A stretch of DNA of 64,000 bases from an uncultured Thiohalocapsa sp. (lineage in GTDB: Bacteria; Pseudomonadota; Gammaproteobacteria; Chromatiales; Chromatiaceae): NCBI RefSeq assembly GCF_913063425.1, contig NZ_CAJXYK010000025.1, positions 1 to 64,000 of the forward strand. Reading direction: 5' to 3'. Below are positions 1 to 10,300 of this stretch, in pieces (the stretch's first letter is position 1; each line of letters opens with the position of its first letter). The notes beneath the pieces were generated by a model that saw only the letters and a list, made by a program, of their open reading frames with translations, was not told the origin of the DNA and searched no databases. Position numbers and translations under genes: made by a program.

Positions 1-863
1 ATGCTGTCGGTGTGCAGCGGGGCACGGATGGATTCACTGACCCAGCTCGGCGGCAGGGCGGCGAGCAGATAGGCCTCCCCGTGGCGCTCGCTGTTGAGCT
101 GGCTGATGTTCTGGGGCTTGGTGCCGCCGAACTTCAGCACCGCGACATCCGGGTACTCGTGCAACGCCCGGTCGTGGTGTCGCTTGTCCTTGCGTGCCTG
201 TCGCGCAGCCTTGGCGTCGTCGCCGAAGCGGTCGTCCCGGATGATCTCCCAGACACGGTGTACCAGCGACGATGGAAAGAGCGGCGCCAACAGGTGGTAC
301 TCGCCATCCGCAAGGGGCCAGTAGAGCTGCTTGGCGAGTTTATGAGAGGTGGGGTCATCCTTGGGCTCAGTCAGCGCGGCGAAGGCCTGCATCCACTCCC
401 TCGCCTGCGCCTCGTCGCCGGGCAGTGCCTCCAGCAGGGCGGCGTCGGCGCTGGCCGCGCGCTCCAGTATGGTCTTGCCGTCCACCTCCAGGCGCAGGAA
501 CTTCAGCACGTCCAAAGCCGCTGCGTTGCCAACGACATCGGGTGCGGCATCGTCGGCGAGGGTATGCGTGCCGACCAGCGATGGCCCGGCGTGCGGATGG
601 CCGGGGCTGCTCAGGCTGGTTCCCTTGGCGTCGGGGTGCGAGAACTTCAGCGCATGGGTGACCTGCTGTATCTGCCCGACCCGGCGGGCGGCGTCGCTGA
701 TCCAGGTCTGCGGGGCGTACTCCTTCAACAGCTTGTCGCGTTTGTCGTCCTGGCCTTCTTTGAGGGCGTCGAGTTTGGGTTTGAGGCGTTCTTGGAGGAA
801 GTCCTCGATGGACTCGCGAAGCGAGGCGACCTCAGCCCGGTCCACGGTTGGCGTTGCGATCAT
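1..863 (-). CDS. csy1: Type I-F CRISPR-associated protein Csy1 (Cas8f), N-terminal part, truncated by window edge
   Basis: Minus-strand open frame from ATG at 863 (MIATPTVDRAEVASLRESIEDFLQERLKPKLDAL...) to window edge; contains VLKFGGTKPQNISQLNSERHGEAYLLAALPPSW, a Csy1-like motif; lies directly downstream of cas3. Confidence 0.85.
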   Translation of the reverse strand, partial: MIATPTVDRAEVASLRESIEDFLQERLKPKLDALKEGQDDKRDKLLKEYAPQTWISDAARRVGQIQQVTHALKFSHPDAKGTSLSSPGHPHAGPSLVGTHTLADDAAPDVVGNAAALDVLKFLRLEVDGKTILERAASADAALLEALPGDEAQAREWMQAFAALTEPKDDPTSHKLAKQLYWPLADGEYHLLAPLFPSSLVHRVWEIIRDDRFGDDAKAARQARKDKRHHDRALHEYPDVAVLKFGGTKPQNISQLNSERHGEAYLLAALPPSWVSESIRAPLHTDS

Positions 864-983
864 TGTTTCTCCTTGCGACTTGCCTGATCCGTCCTCTCCC
901 GCCGAGCCATCTAGCGGGAACCCTCACAGTGTCATCTTCTCCGATGCGGTGACTCATTTCGTGAGTCCGCGATTCTTCCATAT

Positions 984-3900
984 TCAACAGCGCCTGCTGA
1001 AGCCCAGCGCCGGGTGGTACCACCAACCCTGCTCGGCGCGCTTCGCCGGCAGGTCTAGGATTCCGAACCGTCGCGCGCATCGCGCGGTGTCGAGACCGAG
1101 TGCTTCGGCCAGGGCCGCCAGCGCGTCCTCGTACTCCGGCTCGCCCCAGAAGGTGACGCGCGGGCCGGCCTCCTGGCTGAGGTCGAGCGGGTGACGTAGC
1201 GCCTCGACCCCGGTGGTCGATCCGTCGCGCTCGAACCGGCGGAATTCGATCTCGCCATCGGCATCCGGTAGCAGCCCGTAGCGCTGCCGGCCGTCGGGGT
1301 CATTGCGGAAGCGCTGGCTGCGCTGAAGCAGGCCGGTGAGGTGGGCGGGCGTCGTCCACCAGCGGTCGACGGGCATGGTCTCCATCGGGAAGGCTTCGTC
1401 GGCCAGCATGCAGGCCCGGAGCTGAGCCTGCTCCAGATCGACGAGGTTGTCGCGCGGCGTGAGCGCAGCGCGTTCCTGAATGCGGGCGCTGGCATCGATT
1501 CGCCCAACTTGTTCTTCCGTGAGCAGGCGGGTCAAGTGATGGGAGTTCAGCTGCAAGCCGTTTCGCTCCTCCGACTCGAAACCTGGACGAAGGAACACCG
1601 CCTCTCCGATGCCGTTCTGCAGGTGCTTAACGTTGGTGTCGAGCAGGTAGATGTTCGGCGTGTCGCAGGCGCCGGGCCGATGCCGACGCACCCGCCCGGC
1701 CAGCTGAATGATGGAGCGCATGGACGAGGGCTCGACCACGGCCCAGTCGTAGTCGTGGTCGCGCCCCACCTCGGCGACGGCGGTGGCGATGACGACGAAG
1801 ATCTGGTCCGGCTCCGGGTGCTGATCGAGCCAGGCGCGCATGTCGACGTCGTCGAACAGTGCGGCGGGGTTCTTGCGGTTGAGCAGCCGGTCGAGGCGGC
1901 GCTCGATACCGGCGCGCACCAGCAGCGGATGCTGCGAGTGGTAGACGCACAGGTGCAGGCGGGTCTGCTCCGGCGCGCCGAGCGCATGCAGCGCTCGCGC
2001 CGTCTCCACCAGCGGATCGATATTCGCCATGCGGACCAGGCCGATGCTGGCGCGCTTGCCGGTCTTGGGGTCCTCGCCGGCATGCTGCCCATGCAGGGTG
2101 AGGATTTGCTCGCGCAGCGTCACGGCCAAGTCTCGGCAGATGTCCTCGCGTGGCCGATTGCCCTGGATCGGTAACGGCTGGATCACGGCCTTGCGCCGTT
2201 GCTCCGCCTCGGCGAGCCGTTGGATACGCCGCTCGACGAACTCGTCGTGCTGCGTTCTGAAGGTCTCGCCCGCTGCATGGTTGCCGTGCTTGGCATCGAA
2301 CTCGTCGAACCAGGCACAGCAGATGTCCAGCGGAAGCCCAGGCTCGCCGCGGTGGGCCTGGAAGATGCGGCGGCCCTTGCGGTAGGCATTGAACAGCCCC
2401 TGGACCAGGGCCGGCGGCAGGGTCGCGGACGACAGCAGCACGCGGCTGCCGAGCATGCCGCACCAGTGCACCAGGCGGGTCAGGGCCGGCAGGTCTTCCA
2501 GGCCGAGATCGTCCGGCTCGTCCAGCACCAGGTCTGAGGTCATCAGCCGGAGCATGGGTGCGATCTGGCGTCCGCCGCGGATGCCTTCGACCGCGGGCAT
2601 GAGGTGGTCGATGGTGCAGACCAGGATCGGGGACTGGAGCAGGCGCTCGGCCTGCGGGTTGTTGCCCAGCCATTTCTTGAGCGGCCCATCCTCCAGGCTG
2701 CCCTCGAAGTGCACGAAGTCCTGCTCGCCCAGCAGGGCCTCGGCGGACTCACTGCCCGCCTGTTCCCATGCGCTGGGCGCCTGGTCTTGCGGCTGATCCG
2801 CCGCGCGCTGGTGCTCGTGCAGCGCCCGAATCCCGCCGCCGCCGACCAACACCGCCATATCCTCTGACCCCAGGTGCAGTCTGTCGCGGTAGGCATCGCC
2901 GGTTTGCAGTGTCAGCGTGCGTAAGCCGAGGGCGATGTTGAAGCGAACGCCGAGCCGGGGATCACCCAGGGCGTAGAGGATGCGCCCGTTGGCGAGGGTC
3001 TTGCCGAGGCCGGTGGACGCCATGTTGACGCCGAAGAAACCCTGCCGGGCGGTGCGCGATTGCAGCGACGAGGCCAGGTCGAAGGCGCGATCCTGCCAGC
3101 GGAAACGGCTGTCCTTGCTCCGCTGCCGAAAGCCCTTGTGGCGGGCGATGCGCGGCAGCCGGCGTTCGATGTCCGGCAATCGGCCGACGAAGGCGCCGGC
3201 GGCTCGCTCAACGCCGATCAGGTGCTCGTCCAGGCGTTGGTTGAGTTGGCCGTCCTTGGTGTTGGCGTAGAGCGGAAAGCCCTTGTCACCGAGGCTGGGC
3301 TCGCTCTTGAGGCTGGAGTAGTGATGGTCCGCGAGCATCAGGGCAAGGCGCGATAGGTGCAGCACATAGGGGTCATCGCGATCCGGGGCGTCCACCCAGC
3401 CTGAGCGATTCAACAGGGCCTGCGCGATGCGGGCCGCGCGCTTGCGCCAGCTCTCGCTGGCGGAGGGCATGCCGTTGCTGAAGCGCCAGCAGGCTTCGAT
3501 CTGTTGCTGCTCAGGCTCCCTGGCGCTGCCGCACCAGTCGGGCTGAATCAGTCGCTCGACGACCTTGAGAGACTTGGTTCTAGGCAGCTTTTGTAACGCA
3601 TCCGGCGCCACGGGCATGCGGTGGTGGCTCACGATGAGCCAGCCGACGACCTGGGCGAGTGGGGGCAGGTGTTGCAGCGGCGGGGGCGACTTACCGCCAT
3701 CAATGCTGTCCCGGAAGGGGGCTGGGAACAGCTTGGAGCCTTGGTCCCCGGCGACCGTCGCCAAGCGTTGCAGCCAGTCGGTGTCCTGCGTGTCCGCGCC
3801 GACGAAGGCCTGGAACATCCGCAGCGAGACCCATTCATGGCGATACGCATCGGCCAGGTAGTCCGTGCTGGTCAGCTTGTCCTGGAAGGCGTCGTTGGCC

Positions 3901-4280
3901 TTGCCGACGTCATGGAACAGGGCTGCGAGCTGGGCCAGCAGCCGGATGTCCTCGGCGTGATGCCAGTCGTTCTCGTCCCCGCTCCGGCGGACATCGCGCG
4001 AGGTGGTGTTGGTCGGGGTTCCACCGGTCTCGTTGAACTGTCGCTGGTCGCCGACAATCCACATCAGATCGGTTTGGTTCCGGCCACGTATCCAGTGGCA
4101 GGCGACGGCGGTGTTCTTGCGCGCGGTCTTGCGCAGCATGCGATGAACCGTCTGCAATCCCTGCTGGGTGATCGGTGTCTGCCAGCTGCGATCACCCCGC
4201 CGCTCAGCGAATTGGTCCAGGATGCGGCGGGTCTCGGTGAGCGCGCGTTTGGTGCACTGGGAAACGAACAAGACGTTCAT
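984..4280 (-). CDS. cas3: Type I-F Cas2-Cas3 fusion helicase/nuclease
   Basis: 1098 aa; Cas2-like N-terminus (MNVLFVSQCTKRALTETRRILDQFAERRGDRSWQTPIT), HD motif ALFHDVGKANDAFQ, helicase motifs (GLGKTLANGRILYAL, LVLDEPDD, QLAGRVRRHR). Confidence 0.95.
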   Translation of the reverse strand: MNVLFVSQCTKRALTETRRILDQFAERRGDRSWQTPITQQGLQTVHRMLRKTARKNTAVACHWIRGRNQTDLMWIVGDQRQFNETGGTPTNTTSRDVRRSGDENDWHHAEDIRLLAQLAALFHDVGKANDAFQDKLTSTDYLADAYRHEWVSLRMFQAFVGADTQDTDWLQRLATVAGDQGSKLFPAPFRDSIDGGKSPPPLQHLPPLAQVVGWLIVSHHRMPVAPDALQKLPRTKSLKVVERLIQPDWCGSAREPEQQQIEACWRFSNGMPSASESWRKRAARIAQALLNRSGWVDAPDRDDPYVLHLSRLALMLADHHYSSLKSEPSLGDKGFPLYANTKDGQLNQRLDEHLIGVERAAGAFVGRLPDIERRLPRIARHKGFRQRSKDSRFRWQDRAFDLASSLQSRTARQGFFGVNMASTGLGKTLANGRILYALGDPRLGVRFNIALGLRTLTLQTGDAYRDRLHLGSEDMAVLVGGGGIRALHEHQRAADQPQDQAPSAWEQAGSESAEALLGEQDFVHFEGSLEDGPLKKWLGNNPQAERLLQSPILVCTIDHLMPAVEGIRGGRQIAPMLRLMTSDLVLDEPDDLGLEDLPALTRLVHWCGMLGSRVLLSSATLPPALVQGLFNAYRKGRRIFQAHRGEPGLPLDICCAWFDEFDAKHGNHAAGETFRTQHDEFVERRIQRLAEAEQRRKAVIQPLPIQGNRPREDICRDLAVTLREQILTLHGQHAGEDPKTGKRASIGLVRMANIDPLVETARALHALGAPEQTRLHLCVYHSQHPLLVRAGIERRLDRLLNRKNPAALFDDVDMRAWLDQHPEPDQIFVVIATAVAEVGRDHDYDWAVVEPSSMRSIIQLAGRVRRHRPGACDTPNIYLLDTNVKHLQNGIGEAVFLRPGFESEERNGLQLNSHHLTRLLTEEQVGRIDASARIQERAALTPRDNLVDLEQAQLRACMLADEAFPMETMPVDRWWTTPAHLTGLLQRSQRFRNDPDGRQRYGLLPDADGEIEFRRFERDGSTTGVEALRHPLDLSQEAGPRVTFWGEPEYEDALAALAEALGLDTARCARRFGILDLPAKRAEQGWWYHPALGFSRRC

Positions 4281-5254
4281 TCGACGGATGCTCCCAGGTC
4301 CGTCGCGATGCGCTTCAGCGTATCGATCATCAGGTCCAAGGACTCGGATCTGGTCAGTGCCTCGATGCAGCCGCGTCGGAACTCTTGTTCCTCATGTCCT
4401 GCCATCGCCGAGATGAAGGCCTGCGGTAGGATGACAGCATCCTTCACAAGATCCGCCGCGTCAAACACCAACCCGCCACGACGCGTCTTGCCATGGAGCA
4501 CCGCGAGTCCGTGCGGCAGCCCGAGTACCCAGGTGGCGGTCGCACCGAGACCATAGGCAAGGTAGTTGCCATGGTCGAGGAAGCGGTTCGCCGGGTCCGT
4601 TCCGGTGCCTCGCTTTGCGCGCGTGAAGTCGCCGTAGCCGACAGTATCGACTGCCACTCTGAACAATTGCTTGGTGAGGCGCGCTTCTTCTGTCAGCAGG
4701 GCCGTTACATCCGCAGCTGCATCTATTTGGGCAACTGTACGCTTCAGCAGGGCATCGAGGCGGGGCTGATTGACGGCGAAGTCGCTGTCGAGCAAAGCAC
4801 GATTGCCCAGCCACTGCTGACGGATACAAGCGACGCGGGTCCTCTGGATGATTTTCGCGGCTTCCAGGCGCAGCTTGTCATCGAACCAGAACCGAACCCA
4901 GGATTGCAGGAATTCCGTCGGCCTGTATTCACTTTGGGGAGAGAACCAGACGATATCCGTGTCTCGCTCTGTGGCCGTGAACAGGGGCGATCCCCCTCCG
5001 CCGCAGAAACCCACCAGTACGCCTGCCTTGGCCAGTTCCCGCATGGCCGCCTGGGTGATAGAGGTACCCGTGCCCAGCAGCAGACTTGTTGTATTGGCGA
5101 TGGGGATGTTCCAATAGAGGGACCGCTTTCCCGCATCGGTGACATATTCGACACGGCCCCCGTTCACGAGGACCCTGCAATGCTCCAGATAATAGAGATT
5201 GGCCCGCTTCGAATGGAGAATGGTTTTGAGGTCGCTTGGGGTTAACTCGTCCAT
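4277..5254 (-). CDS. cas1: Type I-F CRISPR-associated endonuclease Cas1
   Basis: 325 aa; LKTILHSKRANLYYLEHCRVLVNGGRVEYVTD...; overlaps cas3 start by 4 bp. Confidence 0.95.
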   Translation of the reverse strand: MDELTPSDLKTILHSKRANLYYLEHCRVLVNGGRVEYVTDAGKRSLYWNIPIANTTSLLLGTGTSITQAAMRELAKAGVLVGFCGGGGSPLFTATERDTDIVWFSPQSEYRPTEFLQSWVRFWFDDKLRLEAAKIIQRTRVACIRQQWLGNRALLDSDFAVNQPRLDALLKRTVAQIDAAADVTALLTEEARLTKQLFRVAVDTVGYGDFTRAKRGTGTDPANRFLDHGNYLAYGLGATATWVLGLPHGLAVLHGKTRRGGLVFDAADLVKDAVILPQAFISAMAGHEEQEFRRGCIEALTRSESLDLMIDTLKRIATDLGASVE

Positions 5255-5965
5255 GCTGTCCTTATGAAGCTATCAGGGTCTGTTGAGTACGCGCGCCCAC
5301 GGAAACGACCGGGATACTCCTCCCTCCGTAAGACCGCGTCTTTGTCGGGGCACGAACGCAGGGGCGTCGGCGCTCTCGTCGCAAACGAGGCGGCACAGCG
5401 TTGCCTACGACAGTTCGTGACCTGGCTTTGGCTACTATACACAGGTGACAGGCTCAACGAGTGAGCCCTCGGCCTCAGCGACGCCAAGATTCAACCTAGA
5501 AACGGCAGTTGACCGCTTCGTCGCAACGACACATGTTTGCGTCAATGGAGAATGCGTACAGAAGGCGAGCTCACCGACTGGGTGCGGGCCGCGACGACCC
5601 CCAAGGCGCGCCCCGCGCGGCACCCAGCTGCGTTACGACTCGTTGGAATAGGCTACCCGGCCCAGCTGATCGGGTAGTCGGCGTCAGGCGCCGTTTGACC
5701 TCGTCTCAGGCCGCGACCGCCCCGAGATCCGGCACCGCCGTCGCGTAAGATGGCGAGGCTGCCGCCGACGCCTGAGGGCGACGACAACAGCGCAGGTCTT
5801 CGTGTCCGCGCCGGCGCGCAGGGATGAAACCGTGTGGGCAAAGCGGGTCCGCGACCACACGGAGCGCCGCGAGGGCGATGCGCGCGATGCCGCGGGGGGG
5901 CGCTGCTGCTCGGCCTGAGGCCGGGGCGCTGCTGACAGTCCCGCCCGGTGCCCGCGGTGTGCGGA

Positions 5966-7384
5966 TCAGACCATGAACCCCAGATCGTCGGTGTCGAAGT
6001 TGGCGATGTTCGGGCAGATGATGGGCAGGTCGTCCGCCGGCACGCCGTACCATTTGGCGAGCGTCGCGGCCACCTGATCCACGGCGGTGTCCGGGATGAA
6101 GCGCCCGCGCCCGCCGACATCATCCGGGCCATCGATGGTCTGGTCCGGCATGCGCCCGTAGAGGCCGCCCCGCACCGCCGCGCCCTGCACGAACTGGACG
6201 CCGCTCCAGGCGTGATCGGAGCCGTTGTTGCCGTTCATGGCGAAGGTGCGGGCGAACTCCGATGCGCTGAAGGTGGTCACCTTCTCGCCCAAGCCGTTGG
6301 CCTGGGCCCAGGCGTCGAAGGCGGCCATGCCGTCGGCGAGCTCGCGGATCAGCCGCGGGTGGCGGTTGTTCTGGTCGGAGTGGGTGTCGAAGCCGCCCAT
6401 GGAGGCAAAGAAGGTCTGGCGGCGGATGCCGATGCGTGAGGCGACGCTGATGATCTGCGCAATGGCCTGAAGCTGGCCGCCGAGCCGCCCGGGCGGGAAG
6501 CCGGCGATGGGCTGGGCGTCGGCCAGGGCCTCGGCCAGCGCCTGGTTGCCCTCCAGCGCGCGGGCCTTCTTCTCGCTGTAGGCGCCGTCGAAGACGTGCG
6601 GCGTGCCGAACAGCAGCGCGCGGCGCCCGGCATCGAGCCGACCCTGAAGGCCGCCGCCGACGAAGCGGCTCACCGGCACCTCGATCTCGCCCCGCGTATT
6701 GACCGCATAAGGCAGCACCTGCTCGCCCACCTGGATCACGTTGTCGCCGGAGAGCGAGACGTTGGTGAAGGTGGAGAGCCCGACATTGCTGCCGTAGAAA
6801 TAGTCGCTGAGCCGTCCGTGCCAGCCCGTGTAGCCCATGTCCGCGTCGAAGATGCCGCAGGTCTGGGTCTGGAACTGCTGGTCGGAGTGGGAGCCGATGC
6901 TGGGCGGGCGCCGCCGGGTGCGGTCCCGGTACTGCTGCTTGGTGAGCGGCTCCACCAGCGGGCCGACACTCAGCGTCGCCGCGAGCCGGCCGGCGTCGTA
7001 GACGGGCTTGAGCGCGGCCATGTCCGGGTTGAGCCCGAAGCTGCGCCCGAGCGGGTCCAGATGCGCCGCATCCGGCAGCGGCAGCAGCGTGTCTGCCTCA
7101 ATGGTGAGCCCGCGGCGTGCCCGCGCATAGGTGGCGTGCCCGTCCGGGTCCGACGGAATCACGCAGTTGTGGGAGTCGTTGCCGCCGTACAGAAAGATGC
7201 AGATCAGCGCCTTGTAGTCGCCGGGCACGTCCGCCGCGGCGGCGAGCCGGCTCCAGTTCAGCGCGCCCAAGGTGCTCAGCGCCGCCGCCGGATGCCGGAT
7301 GACGGGCCGGGCGGCGGCGCCGGCCAGCGCCCCGAGCTGACCGAGGAAGCGCCGGCGCGCGCGCTGCGATGTCGTATTGCGCAT
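5966..7384 (-). CDS. DUF1501 domain-containing secreted protein
   Basis: 472 aa; arginine-rich N-terminus plus ALICIFLYGGNDSHNCVIPSD, GGFDTHSDQ, FARTFAMNGNNGSDHAWSG typical of DUF1501; follows a DUF1800 gene as is usual. Confidence 0.9.
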   Translation of the reverse strand: MRNTTSQRARRRFLGQLGALAGAAARPVIRHPAAALSTLGALNWSRLAAAADVPGDYKALICIFLYGGNDSHNCVIPSDPDGHATYARARRGLTIEADTLLPLPDAAHLDPLGRSFGLNPDMAALKPVYDAGRLAATLSVGPLVEPLTKQQYRDRTRRRPPSIGSHSDQQFQTQTCGIFDADMGYTGWHGRLSDYFYGSNVGLSTFTNVSLSGDNVIQVGEQVLPYAVNTRGEIEVPVSRFVGGGLQGRLDAGRRALLFGTPHVFDGAYSEKKARALEGNQALAEALADAQPIAGFPPGRLGGQLQAIAQIISVASRIGIRRQTFFASMGGFDTHSDQNNRHPRLIRELADGMAAFDAWAQANGLGEKVTTFSASEFARTFAMNGNNGSDHAWSGVQFVQGAAVRGGLYGRMPDQTIDGPDDVGGRGRFIPDTAVDQVAATLAKWYGVPADDLPIICPNIANFDTDDLGFMV

Positions 7385-7389
7385 GTCGA

Positions 7390-10300
7390 TTACTCCTCGA
7401 TCAGGTACTCGGGGGAGGTGACGATCAGGTAGACACCGGCGAGCACCCGCGTCACCCGGCCCTGCTCGCCCTGGCGGGCGTAGTCGTAGAAGACCTGTGT
7501 TGCCAAGACCGCCCGCAGGGTGTCGGACATGGCCCCGCCCAGGAACAGCAGGTCCAGGTGGTCGATGATCTTGGTGACCCCGCCGTCGGCCATCGCCAGC
7601 TCCATGGACAGGTTGTACCAGTCCGCGCCGGCCTGCGTCGCACCGAGTGTCCAGGTGTCCATTGTGGCGACGGCGCCCGTGATCTGCTCCTCGTTGATGA
7701 TTTCGAGCTCCGGCGAGTACAGGCCCAGATCCGCAATCTCGCCCGGCGCCTGGTAATCCGGCTTGAAGAAGTTGAACACCGACGGCGCCGACAGCGGCAC
7801 CTGCCCGAGCGGTGCCAGCTCGGCGAGCCGGATCGCGGTGGCGTCCGGGTCCACCCCGAGCGCCCGCCAGACGCCGGTGAGCTGCAGCAGCGGCTCCTTC
7901 ATCTTGCCGAAGGCGCGGGACCCGGGCAGACCCTCCTCCGCAGGCGCCGCGTCGGCCGCAAGGTCCGCCGCCAGCGCATCCAGCGGGTCCGGCGCGCCGC
8001 TGCGGGCCTCCGTGTCCAGCAGCACGGCCTTGAGGGTCTCGCCGAGGTCGCCGTCGCTCGCACGGAAGGCGTCCGCGACGCGCCCGACGTAGTCCGGGCT
8101 CGGGTTGCTGGTGACGAAGCGCTGGATCAGCTGGCGGCCGATGAAGGGCGCCACGTTGCGGTGTGCCGCAATGTTGTCGAGCGTCCGGGTCAGGTCCGCG
8201 GTGGGATCAGCCGTCGCCAGGTTCAGGTCCGGCGGGATCGGCTCGTACTGCCCGCGCACCGCCGGGTCCAGCAGCACCTTCATGCCCTGCTCGTGCTCGG
8301 CCGGGTCCAGCACCATGGGCAGCCGCCACTTCTCCGGCAGGCGCTCCGTCGCATAGTCCCAGCCGGTGAAGACGCGGGCGTACTGCATCAGGTCCTCGCC
8401 GGTGTAGGTCGGGATGGGCTCGCCGGCGGCGTCCAGCACCTGCTCGCCGTTGGGCGTGAGCTCCCACAGGCCGATGGAGAAGAGCTGGAGCACCTCGCGG
8501 GCATAGTTCTCGTCCGGCACCGTGGCGGTCACCGGGTCGGCCTTGACGTTGCCGGCGGTGTCCAGGAAGAAGCCCATGGCCGGGTGCAGGGTCACCTGCT
8601 CCAGCAGGTCCCGATAGCGACCGAAGGCGCCGTCCACCAGCATGTCGTAGTAGTGCACGGCACCGAGGGCGCCTGCGTCCGTGGACAGCACATTGCCGAG
8701 ATCGGAGATGACGAAGATCTGCGACAGCGCGAAGGCCATGCGCTGGCGCAGCTGATCCTCCGCCGTCACGGCATTGCGCAGCCAGGCGTTCACGCGCAGC
8801 CGGCGGTTGTCCGCATCCGGCGCCAGGCGGCTGAGCTCCTCGAACAGCGCCTCGTGCCCGCTCGCCGGCAGGGCCAGCTGGGCGTCGATCCAGGCCTCCG
8901 GACCCATGGTCATCACCGTGGCGATGTCTTCGCGGGTGGCGCCGAAGCTGGCCTGATTCAGGAAGCGCACGGCCTCTCCGGCGCTCATCACCGGCGTCTC
9001 GCCGGCGCCCACTTCGACGGTCAGGGTGCCGACGGCGCTGCCGCCGCGGCGGTCGCCGACGCCGTAGTGCACCACGTCGGTGCCGGTGAAGCCGAGCGGC
9101 GGCGTGTAGACGAGCCGCTTGCCGTCGTCCGCCAGCACTGCGGCGCCGGCAGCCGTCGTCGCATCGGCGCCCGTCAGCACCAAAATGTCGCCGTCCATGT
9201 CGCGGTCGTTGGCGAGCACCGCCACCGTAATGGACTGGCCGCGGCCGATGCCGGTGCTGGCGGTGTCCGCCGCGGGCATCGGGTCGGTGTTGGTGAGGGC
9301 GCTCCCCGGCCCGCCATCCGGCGGCGTGCCGGGGCCGTCGGCATCCGGGTCGAGCCGGAACAGCACGTCGGCGGTGACGGGCGTGGTGCCGAAGCGCGGC
9401 CCGGCGTAGGTCACCTCCAGGCTGTCATCGCCCCCGCGCTCGAAGTAGGTCACGCGGATGGCGTGGCGGCCGCGGTCGAGGCCGATGCGCCCGCAGCGGG
9501 TGCGCGCGGCGTGCAGCCCGTCGTTGTCCACCACCAGGGTGTCGCCGATAAAGAGCCGGCTGCCGTCGTCGGAGCGGGTGCAGAGCTCGTAATGGCCGTA
9601 CTCGGGGATGTCGATGTACGCCTGGAACACGAAGCCGTAATGGTCGTCCTGCTGCCTGGGCGCCAGCGTGAAGCCGTCCGCCACGCCGGTGGCCACCGGC
9701 GTCAGGGTGTCGAAGTCCGGCAGCCGGCGCCAGCGGCCCTCGTAGTAGGCGTAGTCGACGCCGCCGACGAGGTTGGCCGCGTTGGCGCCCGCGTCCTGAA
9801 GGTCCGGCAGCACCGCCGGGTCCAGCATCAGCGCATCCGCGGGCAGCGGGCCGCGCTCGCCGTCCGGGCCGCGCACCTCGACGGTGAGGCGCTCGTCCCC
9901 GTAGCGCTCGAAGAACTGGATCTCGATGGGATGCCAGCCGGCCGCGAGGCCGATGGAGCCCGCCGCCTGCCGGTAGCTGTGCAGGCCGTCGTTGTCGACG
10001 ACGACGGTGTCGCCGATGCGCAGGCGGCTGCCGTCGTCGGAGCCGAGCCGGAAGTCGTACCAGCCCGCGTCATCGATGCGCAGCCAGCCGCGGTAGCGCA
10101 CGCCGAACCTGCTGTCCTCGTTGATGGTGCCGAGATCCGGTGCCGCGGCGATGCCAACACCAGCCGGTGTCAGCTCGCCGAAGGCCGGCAGGTTGCGCCA
10201 GTTGCCGAGATAGAGCTCGTAGGCGAGGCCCGGCAGGGCCGCGGGCACCGGCGCCGCGTCCGGTGCGGCGGCGGCGGGCCGCAGCGGCGGCAGCTGGTCG

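Noticed and set aside
5255-5960. Possible CRISPR array or leader next to cas1
   Set aside because: No repeated 28-bp units with regular spacers visible; I-F arrays normally lie beyond cas6f, outside the window.
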